Position numbers and translations under genes: made by a program. 62,681 nucleotides of DNA from positions 1 to 62,681 of the forward strand of contig NZ_JMLU01000022.1 in NCBI RefSeq assembly GCF_000686885.1, in the 5' to 3' direction. This document shows positions 34,939 to 43,605 of this stretch, in pieces. Source of the stretch: Flavobacterium sasangense DSM 21067 (GTDB taxonomy: Bacteria; Bacteroidota; Bacteroidia; Flavobacteriales; Flavobacteriaceae). The notes under the pieces are model-generated. The model did no database searches. It was given only the letters and a program-made list of their open reading frames with translations, and was not told the origin of the DNA. How positions within the stretch are numbered: the stretch's first letter is position 1; every line of letters starts with the position of its first letter.

Positions 34939-37674
34939 ATGGCATTAAGTTGGAACGAAATTAAAGAAAGAGCTGTAAAATTTTCTAAAGAATGGGCAGA
35001 ATATTCTAATGAAGAAGCAGATGCAAAACCATTTTTAGTAGAATTCTTCAATGTATTTGGAATTTACAGCAAGAAAGTTGCAACTTTTGAACATCGAGTT
35101 AAAAAACTTGATGAACGTGATGGTTATATTGATTTACTTTGGAAAGGAACAATTCTAATAGAAATGAAAAGTCGAGGAAAAAATCTTGACAAAGCATTTC
35201 AACAAGCCAAAGATTATTTGCACGGTTTAAAACAACACGAATTACCAAAATACATTTTAGTTTCAGATTTTGAAATCTTCAAACTTTACGATTTAGAAGA
35301 AGAAAACATTGTTGAATTTAAAATTTTAGATTTAGTAAACAACGTTCAAAGTTTTGGCTTTCTACTCGGTTATCAGAAAAAAGTATACAAAGAACAAGAT
35401 CCAGCCAATATAAAAGCGGCTGAATTTATGGGTAAACTTCACGACAGATTAAAGGAAATCGGTTACGATGGTCATCCATTAGAAGTTTACTTGGTTCGCC
35501 TACTCTTTTGTCTTTTTGCCGAAGACACAACAATTTTCAATAAACAACAATTTCAAGATTATATAGAATTTCGCACCAACGAAGACGGAAGCGATTTAGC
35601 ACCAAAACTGCAAGAACTTTTTCAAGTTCTTGACACGCCAAGTGAAAAACGTTTTAAAAATCTTGACGAACAATTAGCTGAATTTCCGTATGTAAACGGA
35701 AAACTATTTCAAGAAATCTTGCCAATGGCAAGTTTCGATACCAAAATGCGAAAAGCATTATTAGATTGTTGTTACATCGATTGGAGCAAAATTTCTCCAG
35801 CAATTTTTGGTTCAATGTTTCAAAGCGTAATGAATCCGAAAGAACGCAGAAATCTTGGCGCACATTATACAAGCGAAACCAATATTTTAAAACTAATAAA
35901 ACCTTTATTTCTTGACGAACTTTGGGCGGAATTTGAAAACATAAAAAACAATAAAAACAAACTTCCAGAGTTTCACAAAAAAATTAGTTTACTAAAGTTT
36001 CTTGACCCAGCTTGTGGTTGCGGAAACTTTTTAGTAATTACTTACAGAGAATTACGTTTGTTAGAAATTGCAGTGTTACGAGCATTAAACAAATCAGGAC
36101 AGGGATTTTTGGATGTTTCAGAAATTATTTGGCTCGATGTCGATATGATGGGCGGAATTGAATATGAAGAATTTCCAGCGCGAATTGCAGAAGTTGCAAT
36201 GTGGTTAATCGACCACCAAATGAATATGTTAATTAGTAACGAATTTGGTCAATATTTTGCACGTTTACCATTAAAAAAATCTGCTAAAATTGTTCACGGC
36301 GATGCTTTAGAAGTCGATTGGGAATCTGTTGTTCCAAAAGAACAACTTTGTTATATTCTAGGAAATCCACCATTTATAGGTTCTAAAATAATGACACAAT
36401 TGCAACGCAATCAAATCGTAAAAGAATTTGATAACATTCAAGGAAGTGGCGTTTTAGATTATGTAACAGGTTGGTATATAAAATCGGCTAAATTCATTCA
36501 AAACACAAAAATAAAAGTTGCTTTTGTTTCTACAAATTCAATTGTTCAAGGCGAACAAACGTCTATACTTTGGGGTCAAATGTTAAATAAATTTAGCATA
36601 AAAATTCATTTTGCTCATAGAACTTTTAAATGGAGTAATGAAGCAAAAGGAAATGCAGCAGTTTATTGTGTAATAGTTGGCTTCGCCAACTACGACACTA
36701 ATAATAAAAGCATTTTTGAATATGATGACATCAAAGGAGAAGCATTGGAAATAAAAGCAAAAAATATCAATCCATATTTAGTTGATGCAAAAGATTTATT
36801 GATTAATAAAAGTTCAAATCCTATTTGTAATGTTCCAAAAATGAGTTTTGGAAATATGCCTTTAGACGGTGGACATCTATTATTATCTGACATCGAGAAA
36901 AGTGAATTTATTTTAAAAGAACCGAAAGCGGAGAAATTTATAATACCTTTAATTTCAGCTTATGAATTCCTTAACGGTGAAAAACGTTGGTGCATTTGGC
37001 TTGTTGACGCAGAACCAAGTGAATTAAAACAATTACCAGAAATTTTAAAACGTGTTGAAGCAGTAAAAAAGTTTAGACTTGACAGCGTTGCGCCTTCAAC
37101 TCAAAAATTTGCAACAACACCATCTTTATTTCGAGACAGAAACCAACCTGAAACTTATATTTTAATACCAAGTACAACATCAGAAAATCGAAAATACATT
37201 CCGTTAGGTTTTTTCAATAAAGACCATATTGCAAATAATAGTTGTCACACTATTCCTAATGGTAGTCTATATCATTTTGGGATTTTAATGTCTTCAATGC
37301 ATATGGCTTGGGTTAAATCTGTTTGCGGTCGATTAGAAAGTCGTTACAGATATTCAAAAGATATTGTTTACAATAATTTTCCTTGGGCAGAAAATCCAAG
37401 TGAAAAACAAATAAGACAAATTGAAGAAAAAGCACAAAAAGTTTTAGAAGTTCGTTCAAATTTTCCTAAAAGTTCATTGGCTGATTTATACAATCCTTTA
37501 ACAATTCCACCAACATTAATAAAGGCACATAACGAATTAGACAAGGCTGTAGATTCTGCTTACAGAACTGCACCTTTTACAAGCGAAGCCAACAGAATGG
37601 TGTATTTATTTGAGTTATACGAAAAATATACAGCCGATTTATTTACAAAAGAAAAACCGAAGAAGAAAAAATAA
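34939..37674 (+). CDS. MmeI-like (type IIL/IIG) restriction-modification enzyme
   Basis: A single-chain DNA endonuclease and N6-adenine methyltransferase of 911 residues, nearly the length of MmeI. The start MALSWNEIKERAVKFSKEW resembles MmeI. Asp65-x9-Glu75-x-Lys77 (in YIDLLWKGTILIEMKSRGK) fits the PD-(D/E)xK nuclease site with the same spacing as in MmeI. A helical connector leads to the methyltransferase: FLDPACGCGNF at about 354-364 binds SAM, and GNPPF at about 475-479 is the catalytic NPPF motif. A target-recognition domain (about 640-800, ending SRYRYSKDIVYNNFPW) and a helical C terminus follow. These enzymes cut one defined distance from an asymmetric site and protect it by methylating one strand. 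The recognition site is not readable here. It is the cargo of the island. Confidence 0.92.
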   Translation: MALSWNEIKERAVKFSKEWAEYSNEEADAKPFLVEFFNVFGIYSKKVATFEHRVKKLDERDGYIDLLWKGTILIEMKSRGKNLDKAFQQAKDYLHGLKQHELPKYILVSDFEIFKLYDLEEENIVEFKILDLVNNVQSFGFLLGYQKKVYKEQDPANIKAAEFMGKLHDRLKEIGYDGHPLEVYLVRLLFCLFAEDTTIFNKQQFQDYIEFRTNEDGSDLAPKLQELFQVLDTPSEKRFKNLDEQLAEFPYVNGKLFQEILPMASFDTKMRKALLDCCYIDWSKISPAIFGSMFQSVMNPKERRNLGAHYTSETNILKLIKPLFLDELWAEFENIKNNKNKLPEFHKKISLLKFLDPACGCGNFLVITYRELRLLEIAVLRALNKSGQGFLDVSEIIWLDVDMMGGIEYEEFPARIAEVAMWLIDHQMNMLISNEFGQYFARLPLKKSAKIVHGDALEVDWESVVPKEQLCYILGNPPFIGSKIMTQLQRNQIVKEFDNIQGSGVLDYVTGWYIKSAKFIQNTKIKVAFVSTNSIVQGEQTSILWGQMLNKFSIKIHFAHRTFKWSNEAKGNAAVYCVIVGFANYDTNNKSIFEYDDIKGEALEIKAKNINPYLVDAKDLLINKSSNPICNVPKMSFGNMPLDGGHLLLSDIEKSEFILKEPKAEKFIIPLISAYEFLNGEKRWCIWLVDAEPSELKQLPEILKRVEAVKKFRLDSVAPSTQKFATTPSLFRDRNQPETYILIPSTTSENRKYIPLGFFNKDHIANNSCHTIPNGSLYHFGILMSSMHMAWVKSVCGRLESRYRYSKDIVYNNFPWAENPSEKQIRQIEEKAQKVLEVRSNFPKSSLADLYNPLTIPPTLIKAHNELDKAVDSAYRTAPFTSEANRMVYLFELYEKYTADLFTKEKPKKKK

Positions 37675-37692
37675 CATAACGTAAAAAAGAAA

Positions 37693-37986
37693 TGTTTGCT
37701 CCGCAAACAAACTAATTGCTACCGCAATTAGTTTTCTTCTTACCGCTTTTGTATTTATTGCTTCCGCATTTATATTTATTGCATCCGCAAAAAGAAATAT
37801 TGCGTCCGCATTTGTATTTATTGCTTCCGCAATTAGATTTATTCTATACGAAGAAAGAATTATTGCTTCCGCATTTAGATTTATTACATACGCAGAAGAA
37901 TTTATTGCATCCGCATTTAGATTTATTACATACGCAAAAAGAATTATTGCTTCCGCATTTAGATTTATTACGTACGCAGAAAGATT
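37693..37986. repeat. Array of fourteen degenerate 21-bp repeats
   Basis: The consensus unit is near TATTGCNTCCGCATTTAGATT, in perfect 21-base phase from 37693 to 37986. The first two units are perfect small hairpins (GTTTGC-TCC-GCAAAC; CTAATTGC-TACC-GCAATTAG); later units keep TTGC..CCGCA with weaker pairing, and the last six alternate as a 42-base higher-order unit. The array follows the R-M gene stop codon by 19 bases. A Leu-rich plus-strand frame and an open minus-strand frame run through it only because 21 is a multiple of three. Confidence 0.88.
37712..37741 (+). terminator. Probable terminator of the R-M gene within the repeat array
   Basis: CTAATTGC (37712-37719) pairs with GCAATTAG (37724-37731) around TACC, followed by a T-rich stretch. 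It is also the second unit of the 21-bp array, which may have grown from it. Confidence 0.65.
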
Positions 37987-38034
37987 TATAACTACTACAT
38001 TAAATATGACGTTTAGTAATCAGAAGAAAGGGCA

Positions 38035-38104
38035 GCCACTAACAGCGGTTTCAAGAAATGGCGAGGCAAGGGATTTATCAGAAATTGGAAAGGTTTTTAA
38101 TTAA
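38035..38104. other. Cassette-boundary-like sequence at the right side of the island
   Basis: GCCACTAAC (38035-38043) is followed by AGCGGTTTCAAG, a layout like the outer half of an integron attC site (R-box then TTCAAG). From memory, similar stretches recur in flavobacterial genomes. A 32-codon frame (38006-38104) crosses it but shows no sign of being a gene. The 37987-38164 stretch otherwise holds only a TATATTTG promoter-like box at 38115-38122 with no gene after it. Confidence 0.45.
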
Positions 38105-38140
38105 AAGTTTTTTCTATATTTGTAAAGGCTTGGTCTTGGT

Positions 38141-39865
38141 TCATCGCCACTTCATGAAGCCGCGAAACGATGCATTTGCTAATGTTACCACATTATTTTT
38201 AGAAATAATATGTTTGTTTGGATCAAATGTTACTCCAGTCACAACAAACGGAACTGGCACTACAAATTCTTGATTATTAACAGTGTTGTTTACAACCACA
38301 TCATGATTTACACCTCCAGCACTTGTTAGTCTAATTTGTAAAGGCATTTCAAAAAAAGAAACTGACGCATGCGACTGTGCTTGACTTACTGTAATTTTTG
38401 CCTGACCAGCTCCCCAATTCTGAGCCGTAATGGTATATGTAGGATAGCCTTGCATGTAAAGCCAATCGTTGAAAAATTCCGATAGACTACTTCCATGAAC
38501 TGCTTCCAAATGACTTTTTAAATTATTTGTAAGGGCATACCCGTAAGCCAAATTAGAATCAGACAAATAATTACGTAAAGCTTGGAAAAAATTTGCATCA
38601 CCCATCACCCAACGCAACATATGCGTTACCATAGACCCTTTATCATATGTTAATCTAGAAGAAAATATTCTATTTACGTTTGTTAAATCAGAATCTTGAA
38701 GATATACATATCCAGTAGTTTGTGAGGTAATAGAATTTATTTTATTAGTTTTCCAAGTCACAAATGGAGTAGCTCCGTCTAAATTTTCAACTACTAATCC
38801 AGACATGTATTCTGTAAGTCCCTCATTTAACCAAATGTCTTTCCAAGAACCGCATGTGATTTTATCACCAAACCATTGATGTGCCATTTCATGAGCGATT
38901 AAATTTCTTCCAAAACTACCCATAAAAGAAACCGTTGTATGCTCCATTCCGCCACCCCAACCAAATTGAGCATGTCCGTATTTTTCATTTCTAAACGGAT
39001 AAGGCTCCAATAAAGATTCATATAAATTTATAATTGTTGGAGTAGTTCCTAATTGTGTTGCAGAAGTTGCAGAAGCATAACTTTCAGGATATAAATAATT
39101 CACAATAGGAAAATAAGGACTTGCGACAGTTCCTAATCCTCCTTGCTGATTATAAATTTGATAATTTGTTACTGCAATAGCTATCAAATAAGCTGGTATT
39201 GGGTAACCGTGATGAAAATGAGTGGTTTTATTTGCTCCAGAAATAGTTTGAGAAACCTCTATCCCATTAGAAACACTAACATAAGCAGATGGCGCAGTAA
39301 TATAAACATCTATTGAATTTACTTTATCATTCAAATCTTGTTTACAAGGCCACCAATCTCTTGCTCCGTAGGGTTCAGAAAGTGTAAAAATCACAGGAGT
39401 ACCGCTATGAGTTCCTCTAGTAAATGCCCCTTCCGCTTGAGGCGGAGAACCTGCATATGTAATTACAACTGTTGCAGAATTACCTGTAGCCAAAGTAGCA
39501 GGTAAATTAATATTTAACTCGTAATTGCTTTGACTAAAAGTTAAACTAGAACTATTCATTGTTACAGAACTCACTACTAATTCGGTTGCCATATCAAAAG
39601 TCACAACATTCATATCGCTTAATGCAGTAAAAGTTGTGGTAACTATTCCGCTAATATATGGGGTGGTATTATTCGGATCTACATTAAATCGCAATTCATG
39701 ATAACTAATATCATAATTTTGAGTATTGGGGTTGGCTCTAAAATTTATGGTTGCTGAAGCCGACTTCATTTCTGCTTCTACCATTCTATCAAATTCAGAA
39801 TTATCCGTTTGGGCAAAACCGATAACTCCAAATAAGAGTAATAAACTTAAAGTAATTTTTTTCAT
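38141..39865 (-). CDS. M1-family aminopeptidase, truncated at its C-terminal sorting domain
   Basis: Zinc aminopeptidase of the gluzincin M1 family, 574 residues as it stands. The ATG at 39865 starts a signal peptide (ending VIGFAQ); an upstream TTG adds no sense. An N-terminal beta-sandwich precedes the catalytic domain with HEMAH (His325, His329) and NEGLTEY carrying the third zinc ligand. The chain should run on into a T9SS sorting domain, but at codon TTT (38165-38167) it enters island DNA and ends with the foreign tail RGFMKWR. The protein can still reach the periplasm by Sec but lacks the tail for T9SS export, so it may be trapped there. The missing tail lies at 34595-34828. Confidence 0.9.
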   Translation of the reverse strand: MKKITLSLLLLFGVIGFAQTDNSEFDRMVEAEMKSASATINFRANPNTQNYDISYHELRFNVDPNNTTPYISGIVTTTFTALSDMNVVTFDMATELVVSSVTMNSSSLTFSQSNYELNINLPATLATGNSATVVITYAGSPPQAEGAFTRGTHSGTPVIFTLSEPYGARDWWPCKQDLNDKVNSIDVYITAPSAYVSVSNGIEVSQTISGANKTTHFHHGYPIPAYLIAIAVTNYQIYNQQGGLGTVASPYFPIVNYLYPESYASATSATQLGTTPTIINLYESLLEPYPFRNEKYGHAQFGWGGGMEHTTVSFMGSFGRNLIAHEMAHQWFGDKITCGSWKDIWLNEGLTEYMSGLVVENLDGATPFVTWKTNKINSITSQTTGYVYLQDSDLTNVNRIFSSRLTYDKGSMVTHMLRWVMGDANFFQALRNYLSDSNLAYGYALTNNLKSHLEAVHGSSLSEFFNDWLYMQGYPTYTITAQNWGAGQAKITVSQAQSHASVSFFEMPLQIRLTSAGGVNHDVVVNNTVNNQEFVVPVPFVVTGVTFDPNKHIISKNNVVTLANASFRGFMKWR

Positions 39866-40109
39866 TTTTTGTAGGTTATAAAATTTTGGAGGCAACTTCT
39901 AAGTAATTTAACATTATTAAAACCCAACAGAATTAAGCTTAAAATTATCAATTTACATAAAAATCAAGCGAATATACAATAATATCTTTATTTTAATACA
40001 GCTTTTTGTAAGAATTTCATCAATTCATAAAAACACATAAGTGAAATCGTTTTTTATGTATTATCTGAATCCAATTTCTTAAATTTGCATCCTTAAAATC
40101 CTATATATT

Positions 40110-41381
40110 ATGTTACAGATAGCGTACATTAGAGAAAACAAAGACGAAGTAGTAAAACGATTAGCTAAGAAAAACTTAGATGCTAAAAGTGCCATTGAAG
40201 AAGTTATTGCACTAGACGAAAAAAGAAGAGCAACTCAAGTGGAATTAGATACTATCAAAGCTGAGTCAAATAAGCTATCCAAAGATATTGGGGATTTAAT
40301 GAAAAGTGGCGAAAAAGCGAAAGCCGAAATCTTGAAAGAAAAATCGGTTCAACTTCGTGAAAAAGACAAAGAATTGACCGAAGTTTTAAACACATTTGCC
40401 GCTAAATTACAAGAAGAATTATACAAATTACCTAATTTACCAGCCGACATCGTTCCAGAGGGAAAAACACCTGAAGAAAACTTAAACGTTTTTCAAGAAG
40501 GTGAAATTCCTCAATTACACGAAGGCGCATTGCCTCACTGGGAATTAGCAAAAAAATACGATTTAATTGATTTTGAATTAGGAGTAAAAATCACAGGAGC
40601 AGGTTTCCCAGTTTACAAAGGAAAAGGCGCCAAATTACAACGCGCTTTAATCACTTATTTCCTTGATAAAAACACCGATGCTGGTTACTTAGAATACCAA
40701 GTTCCTCATATGGTTAACGAAGCTTCCGGTTTTGGAACTGGTCAATTACCGGACAAGGAAGGACAAATGTACCATGTAGGCGTTGATGATTTGTATTTAA
40801 TTCCAACAGCTGAAGTTCCAGTAACGAATATCTTTAGAGATGTGTTGTTAAATGAAAATGATTTACCAGTTCTTTGTACAGGATACACGCCATGTTTCCG
40901 TCGTGAAGCAGGTTCGTATGGTGCTCACGTTCGTGGTTTAAATCGTTTGCACCAATTTGACAAAGTAGAAATCGTTCGCATTGAACATCCTGATAAATCT
41001 TATGAAGCATTAGATGGAATGGTGGAACACGTAAAAGGAATTTTACAAGAATTGAAATTACCATACCGAATTCTAAGATTATGTGGTGGCGACATGAGTT
41101 TCGCTTCTGCCTTAACCTATGATTTTGAAGTGTATTCAACAGCTCAAGAACGTTGGTTAGAAATTAGTTCGGTATCTAATTTTGAAACCTTCCAAGCAAA
41201 TCGTTTAAAATTACGTTTCAAAGACAAAGAAGGTAAAAACCAATTGGCACACACGTTGAACGGAAGTTCATTAGCGTTACCAAGAGTATTAGCTGGAATT
41301 TTAGAGAACTACCAAACACCAGAAGGTATCGTAGTTCCTGAAGTTTTAAGAAAATATACTGGATTTGACATCATTAACTAA
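40110..41381 (+). CDS. serS: Serine--tRNA ligase
   Basis: Class II synthetase charging tRNA-Ser (and tRNA-Sec where present) in the cytoplasm. The 423 residues open with MLQIAYIRENKDEVVKRL and an antiparallel coiled-coil arm (about 30-100) that grips the long variable arm of tRNA-Ser. The catalytic core follows, with LIPTAEVP, the motif 2 loop PCFRREAGSYG, and motif 3 in LNGSSLALPRVLAGILENYQ. The length is standard. TAAATTTG at 40080-40087 is a likely -7 box. Monocistronic. Confidence 0.97.
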   Translation: MLQIAYIRENKDEVVKRLAKKNLDAKSAIEEVIALDEKRRATQVELDTIKAESNKLSKDIGDLMKSGEKAKAEILKEKSVQLREKDKELTEVLNTFAAKLQEELYKLPNLPADIVPEGKTPEENLNVFQEGEIPQLHEGALPHWELAKKYDLIDFELGVKITGAGFPVYKGKGAKLQRALITYFLDKNTDAGYLEYQVPHMVNEASGFGTGQLPDKEGQMYHVGVDDLYLIPTAEVPVTNIFRDVLLNENDLPVLCTGYTPCFRREAGSYGAHVRGLNRLHQFDKVEIVRIEHPDKSYEALDGMVEHVKGILQELKLPYRILRLCGGDMSFASALTYDFEVYSTAQERWLEISSVSNFETFQANRLKLRFKDKEGKNQLAHTLNGSSLALPRVLAGILENYQTPEGIVVPEVLRKYTGFDIIN

Positions 41382-41455
41382 ACGTTAATCTTTATAAAAT
41401 AATGTACTAATTTGACGCTAAAAAGTGTTACTTTAGTACATTATTTGTTTTATTT

Positions 41456-43231
41456 ATGTTGCAAAAAATAGCTTTTTTCATTTTGTTTTTGTCCTCGTTT
41501 TGGGTTTCGGCACAAAATGAGCAATTGGCATTTAATTATATTGATGCTGGAGAATACGAAAAAGCTGCAACCATTCTTGAGGAAGTTTACACAAAAAACA
41601 AACATTTATATTTGGACAAACTTTTGTATTGTTACCAACAGTTACAACAATATGATAAAGCGTTAAAATTTATAAATGAATTAAAGCCTAAAAACAACAA
41701 CCCTACTCTTTTAGTAGAAGAAGGCTATGTTTATCAACTACAAAAAAGACAGTCTGAAGCCGATAAAAAATATCAAGAAGCCCTTAATGAAATTGATAAA
41801 AATGCCAATTTTGCATACAATTTAGGAAGTGTTTTCGAAAGAAAAGTATTATTAGAATGGGCATTAAAAGCCTATGAAAAAGGTCAAAAATTAAACCCAA
41901 ATCTAAATTTCGATTACCAAATCGCCATGATTCAAGGGCAATTAGGTAATTTGGAATTGATGCTAAATAAATTATTAGATTATGGTTTCAACACTCCTGA
42001 CGGAACTCAGATGGTTCAAAATCAGCTGAATCGTTATTTAATGGACGATTCCGATGGTTCTTTTGCAGCCACTATTCGAAAAAACTTATTGCTAAGAACT
42101 CAAAAGTCGCAGGACGTCTATTGGAACCAATTTTTGAGTTGGTTTTTTGTACAACAAAAAGAATACGGAAAAGCGTTTATTCAAGAGAAAGCAGTTTACA
42201 AAAGAAATCCTGATTCATTTATAAATATTGTTACCCTTGCTAAAATGGCAATGGAAGAAAAACAATATGAAGATGCGAAAACGATTCTAAGTTTTGTTTT
42301 AGAAACTACACAAAACTTAGATTTACAAATGCAAGCGCATCATTTTTTAATTTCCATGGAAATGGAATCGGCAACTTCAAAAGACTATCCTGCTATTGAT
42401 TTGAAACTTCAAGAGTTATTAAAAAAATATGGTATTAGTCCGTATTCAATAGACTTGCAAATTCTTTCCGCTCACTTTAAAACGTTTTATTTAAATCAAT
42501 CAAAATTAGGAACTGAGCTGTTGCAAAACACCTTAAAACTTCCATTAAATGTGAGAGAACAATCAGAAGTTAAAATGGAATTGGCGGATATTATGGTGTA
42601 TGATGAAAAATTCAATCAAGCCATTTTGTATTATGCACAAGTAGAAGACAACTTGAAAAATGATGTTTTAGCACACGAAGCTAGTCTAAAATTAGCAAAA
42701 GCGAACTTCTATAAAAAAGATTTCGATTGGACTTTGCAACAAGTGAAAGTTTTGAAACAATCGCCAAGTTTGTTAATTGCAAATGACGCGATCGAAATGT
42801 TTTTGCTTATCCAAGACAATTCGGCCGAAGACAGTTTGCGAGTAGCACTTCAAGCCTATTCAACAGCGGATTTAAAATTGTATCAGAATAAAAAAGAAGA
42901 AGCACTTCGACTCTTTTTAGCCATTTTACAAAAACACAAAGGCGAAAGCATCGAAGAAGGAACCTTATTCAAAGTTGGAAAAATCTATGAAGAAAAAGGC
43001 GATTTCAACAAAGCTTTAACGTATTATCAAAACATATTAGACAATCATAAAGACGGAATTTATAAAGATGAAGCCTTATACTTTTCGGCAGAAATTTATA
43101 GAAAACATCTTTTAGACAACGAAAAAGCAAAAGCATTATACGAAAAAGTAGTTTTAGAACATCCCGATAGTTTGTATTACACCGAAAGTAGAAAACAATA
43201 CAGAACATTGCGAGGTGATTCGACAATTTAG
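41456..43231 (+). CDS. Exported tetratricopeptide-repeat protein
   Basis: Periplasmic or outer-membrane-associated scaffold of 591 residues. A signal peptide (ending FWVSAQ) is followed by TPR helices throughout: AFNYIDAGEYEKAATILEEVY and LLYCYQQLQQYDKALKFINEL near the N terminus, and KVGKIYEEKGDFNKALTYYQNI plus the YbgF-like LYEKVVLEHPDSLYYTESRKQYR at the end. TPR proteins hold protein complexes together; the partner here is unknown. It lies upstream of DUF4286-rsmA-mgtE with a 46-base gap and is probably cotranscribed. A TACTTTAG box lies about 20 bases before the start codon. Confidence 0.87.
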   Translation: MLQKIAFFILFLSSFWVSAQNEQLAFNYIDAGEYEKAATILEEVYTKNKHLYLDKLLYCYQQLQQYDKALKFINELKPKNNNPTLLVEEGYVYQLQKRQSEADKKYQEALNEIDKNANFAYNLGSVFERKVLLEWALKAYEKGQKLNPNLNFDYQIAMIQGQLGNLELMLNKLLDYGFNTPDGTQMVQNQLNRYLMDDSDGSFAATIRKNLLLRTQKSQDVYWNQFLSWFFVQQKEYGKAFIQEKAVYKRNPDSFINIVTLAKMAMEEKQYEDAKTILSFVLETTQNLDLQMQAHHFLISMEMESATSKDYPAIDLKLQELLKKYGISPYSIDLQILSAHFKTFYLNQSKLGTELLQNTLKLPLNVREQSEVKMELADIMVYDEKFNQAILYYAQVEDNLKNDVLAHEASLKLAKANFYKKDFDWTLQQVKVLKQSPSLLIANDAIEMFLLIQDNSAEDSLRVALQAYSTADLKLYQNKKEEALRLFLAILQKHKGESIEEGTLFKVGKIYEEKGDFNKALTYYQNILDNHKDGIYKDEALYFSAEIYRKHLLDNEKAKALYEKVVLEHPDSLYYTESRKQYRTLRGDSTI

Positions 43232-43277
43232 AGAAAAAAGTTAAACAACTAAACACTTAAACGATTAAACATAAACA

Positions 43278-43604
43278 ATGATTATATACAACGTAACGAT
43301 AAACGTAGACGAAAGCATTCATTCCGCTTGGTTAAAATGGATGCAGAACAAACATATTAACGATGTTTTAGCGACTGGTTTATTTACCAATGCTAAAATG
43401 GTTCGCGTATTGGTTGAAGAAGAAATGGGAGGAACAACTTATGCCGTACAATATTTCACCGATTCTAGAGCTAAATTAGAAGACTATTACCAAAATCACG
43501 CGCCAAGATTACGTCAAGAAGGCTTACAACTTTTCGCTGATAAAATGTTAGCGTTTAGAACGGAATTAGAAGTGATTGAAGAATTCTACGGAGAAACAAA
43601 CTAA
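43278..43604 (+). CDS. DUF4286-family protein
   Basis: A 108-residue cytoplasmic protein of the Bacteroidota family DUF4286, with a ferredoxin-like alpha/beta pattern: [27 protein letters not shown], a middle [20 protein letters not shown] and [23 protein letters not shown]. Function unknown. It sits one base ahead of rsmA, and this pairing with rsmA is common in Flavobacteriaceae to my knowledge, which hints at a translation-related role, but nothing in the sequence proves it. Confidence 0.88.
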   Translation: MIIYNVTINVDESIHSAWLKWMQNKHINDVLATGLFTNAKMVRVLVEEEMGGTTYAVQYFTDSRAKLEDYYQNHAPRLRQEGLQLFADKMLAFRTELEVIEEFYGETN

Positions 43605-43605
43605 A

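Larger units (their letters stand above)
34829..38164 (+). mobile_element. Restriction-modification island inserted in the M1 peptidase gene
   Basis: About 3336 bases flanked by AAA at 34826-34828 and 38165-38167, one of which would be a 3-bp target duplication. Removing the island and one AAA restores an open frame across the aminopeptidase and its sorting domain. It carries an MmeI-like R-M gene, a 21-bp repeat array, and edge motifs GTTAGTGGC (34830-34838) and GCCACTAAC (38035-38043) in inverted orientation. A related GAAGTGGCGA occurs just inside the right end on the minus strand. No integrase or transposase gene is inside, so it must have been moved by something elsewhere. Confidence 0.8.

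Noticed and set aside
37693..37986. The repeat array as a possible CRISPR
   Set aside because: Units are continuous and degenerate with no unique spacers, and no cas gene is near.
37716..37991. Leu-rich 91-codon plus-strand frame and an open minus-strand frame through the 21-bp repeats
   Set aside because: The frame starts at a TTG inside a hairpin and exists only because the 21-base unit has no stop codon; there is no signal of coding.
38006..38104. A 32-codon frame across the cassette-boundary-like sequence
   Set aside because: Too short, no recognised homologue, and it coincides with what looks like a boundary repeat.
38058..38273. A 71-codon plus-strand frame at the right end of the island
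   Set aside because: It runs across the island junction into the antisense of the peptidase gene.
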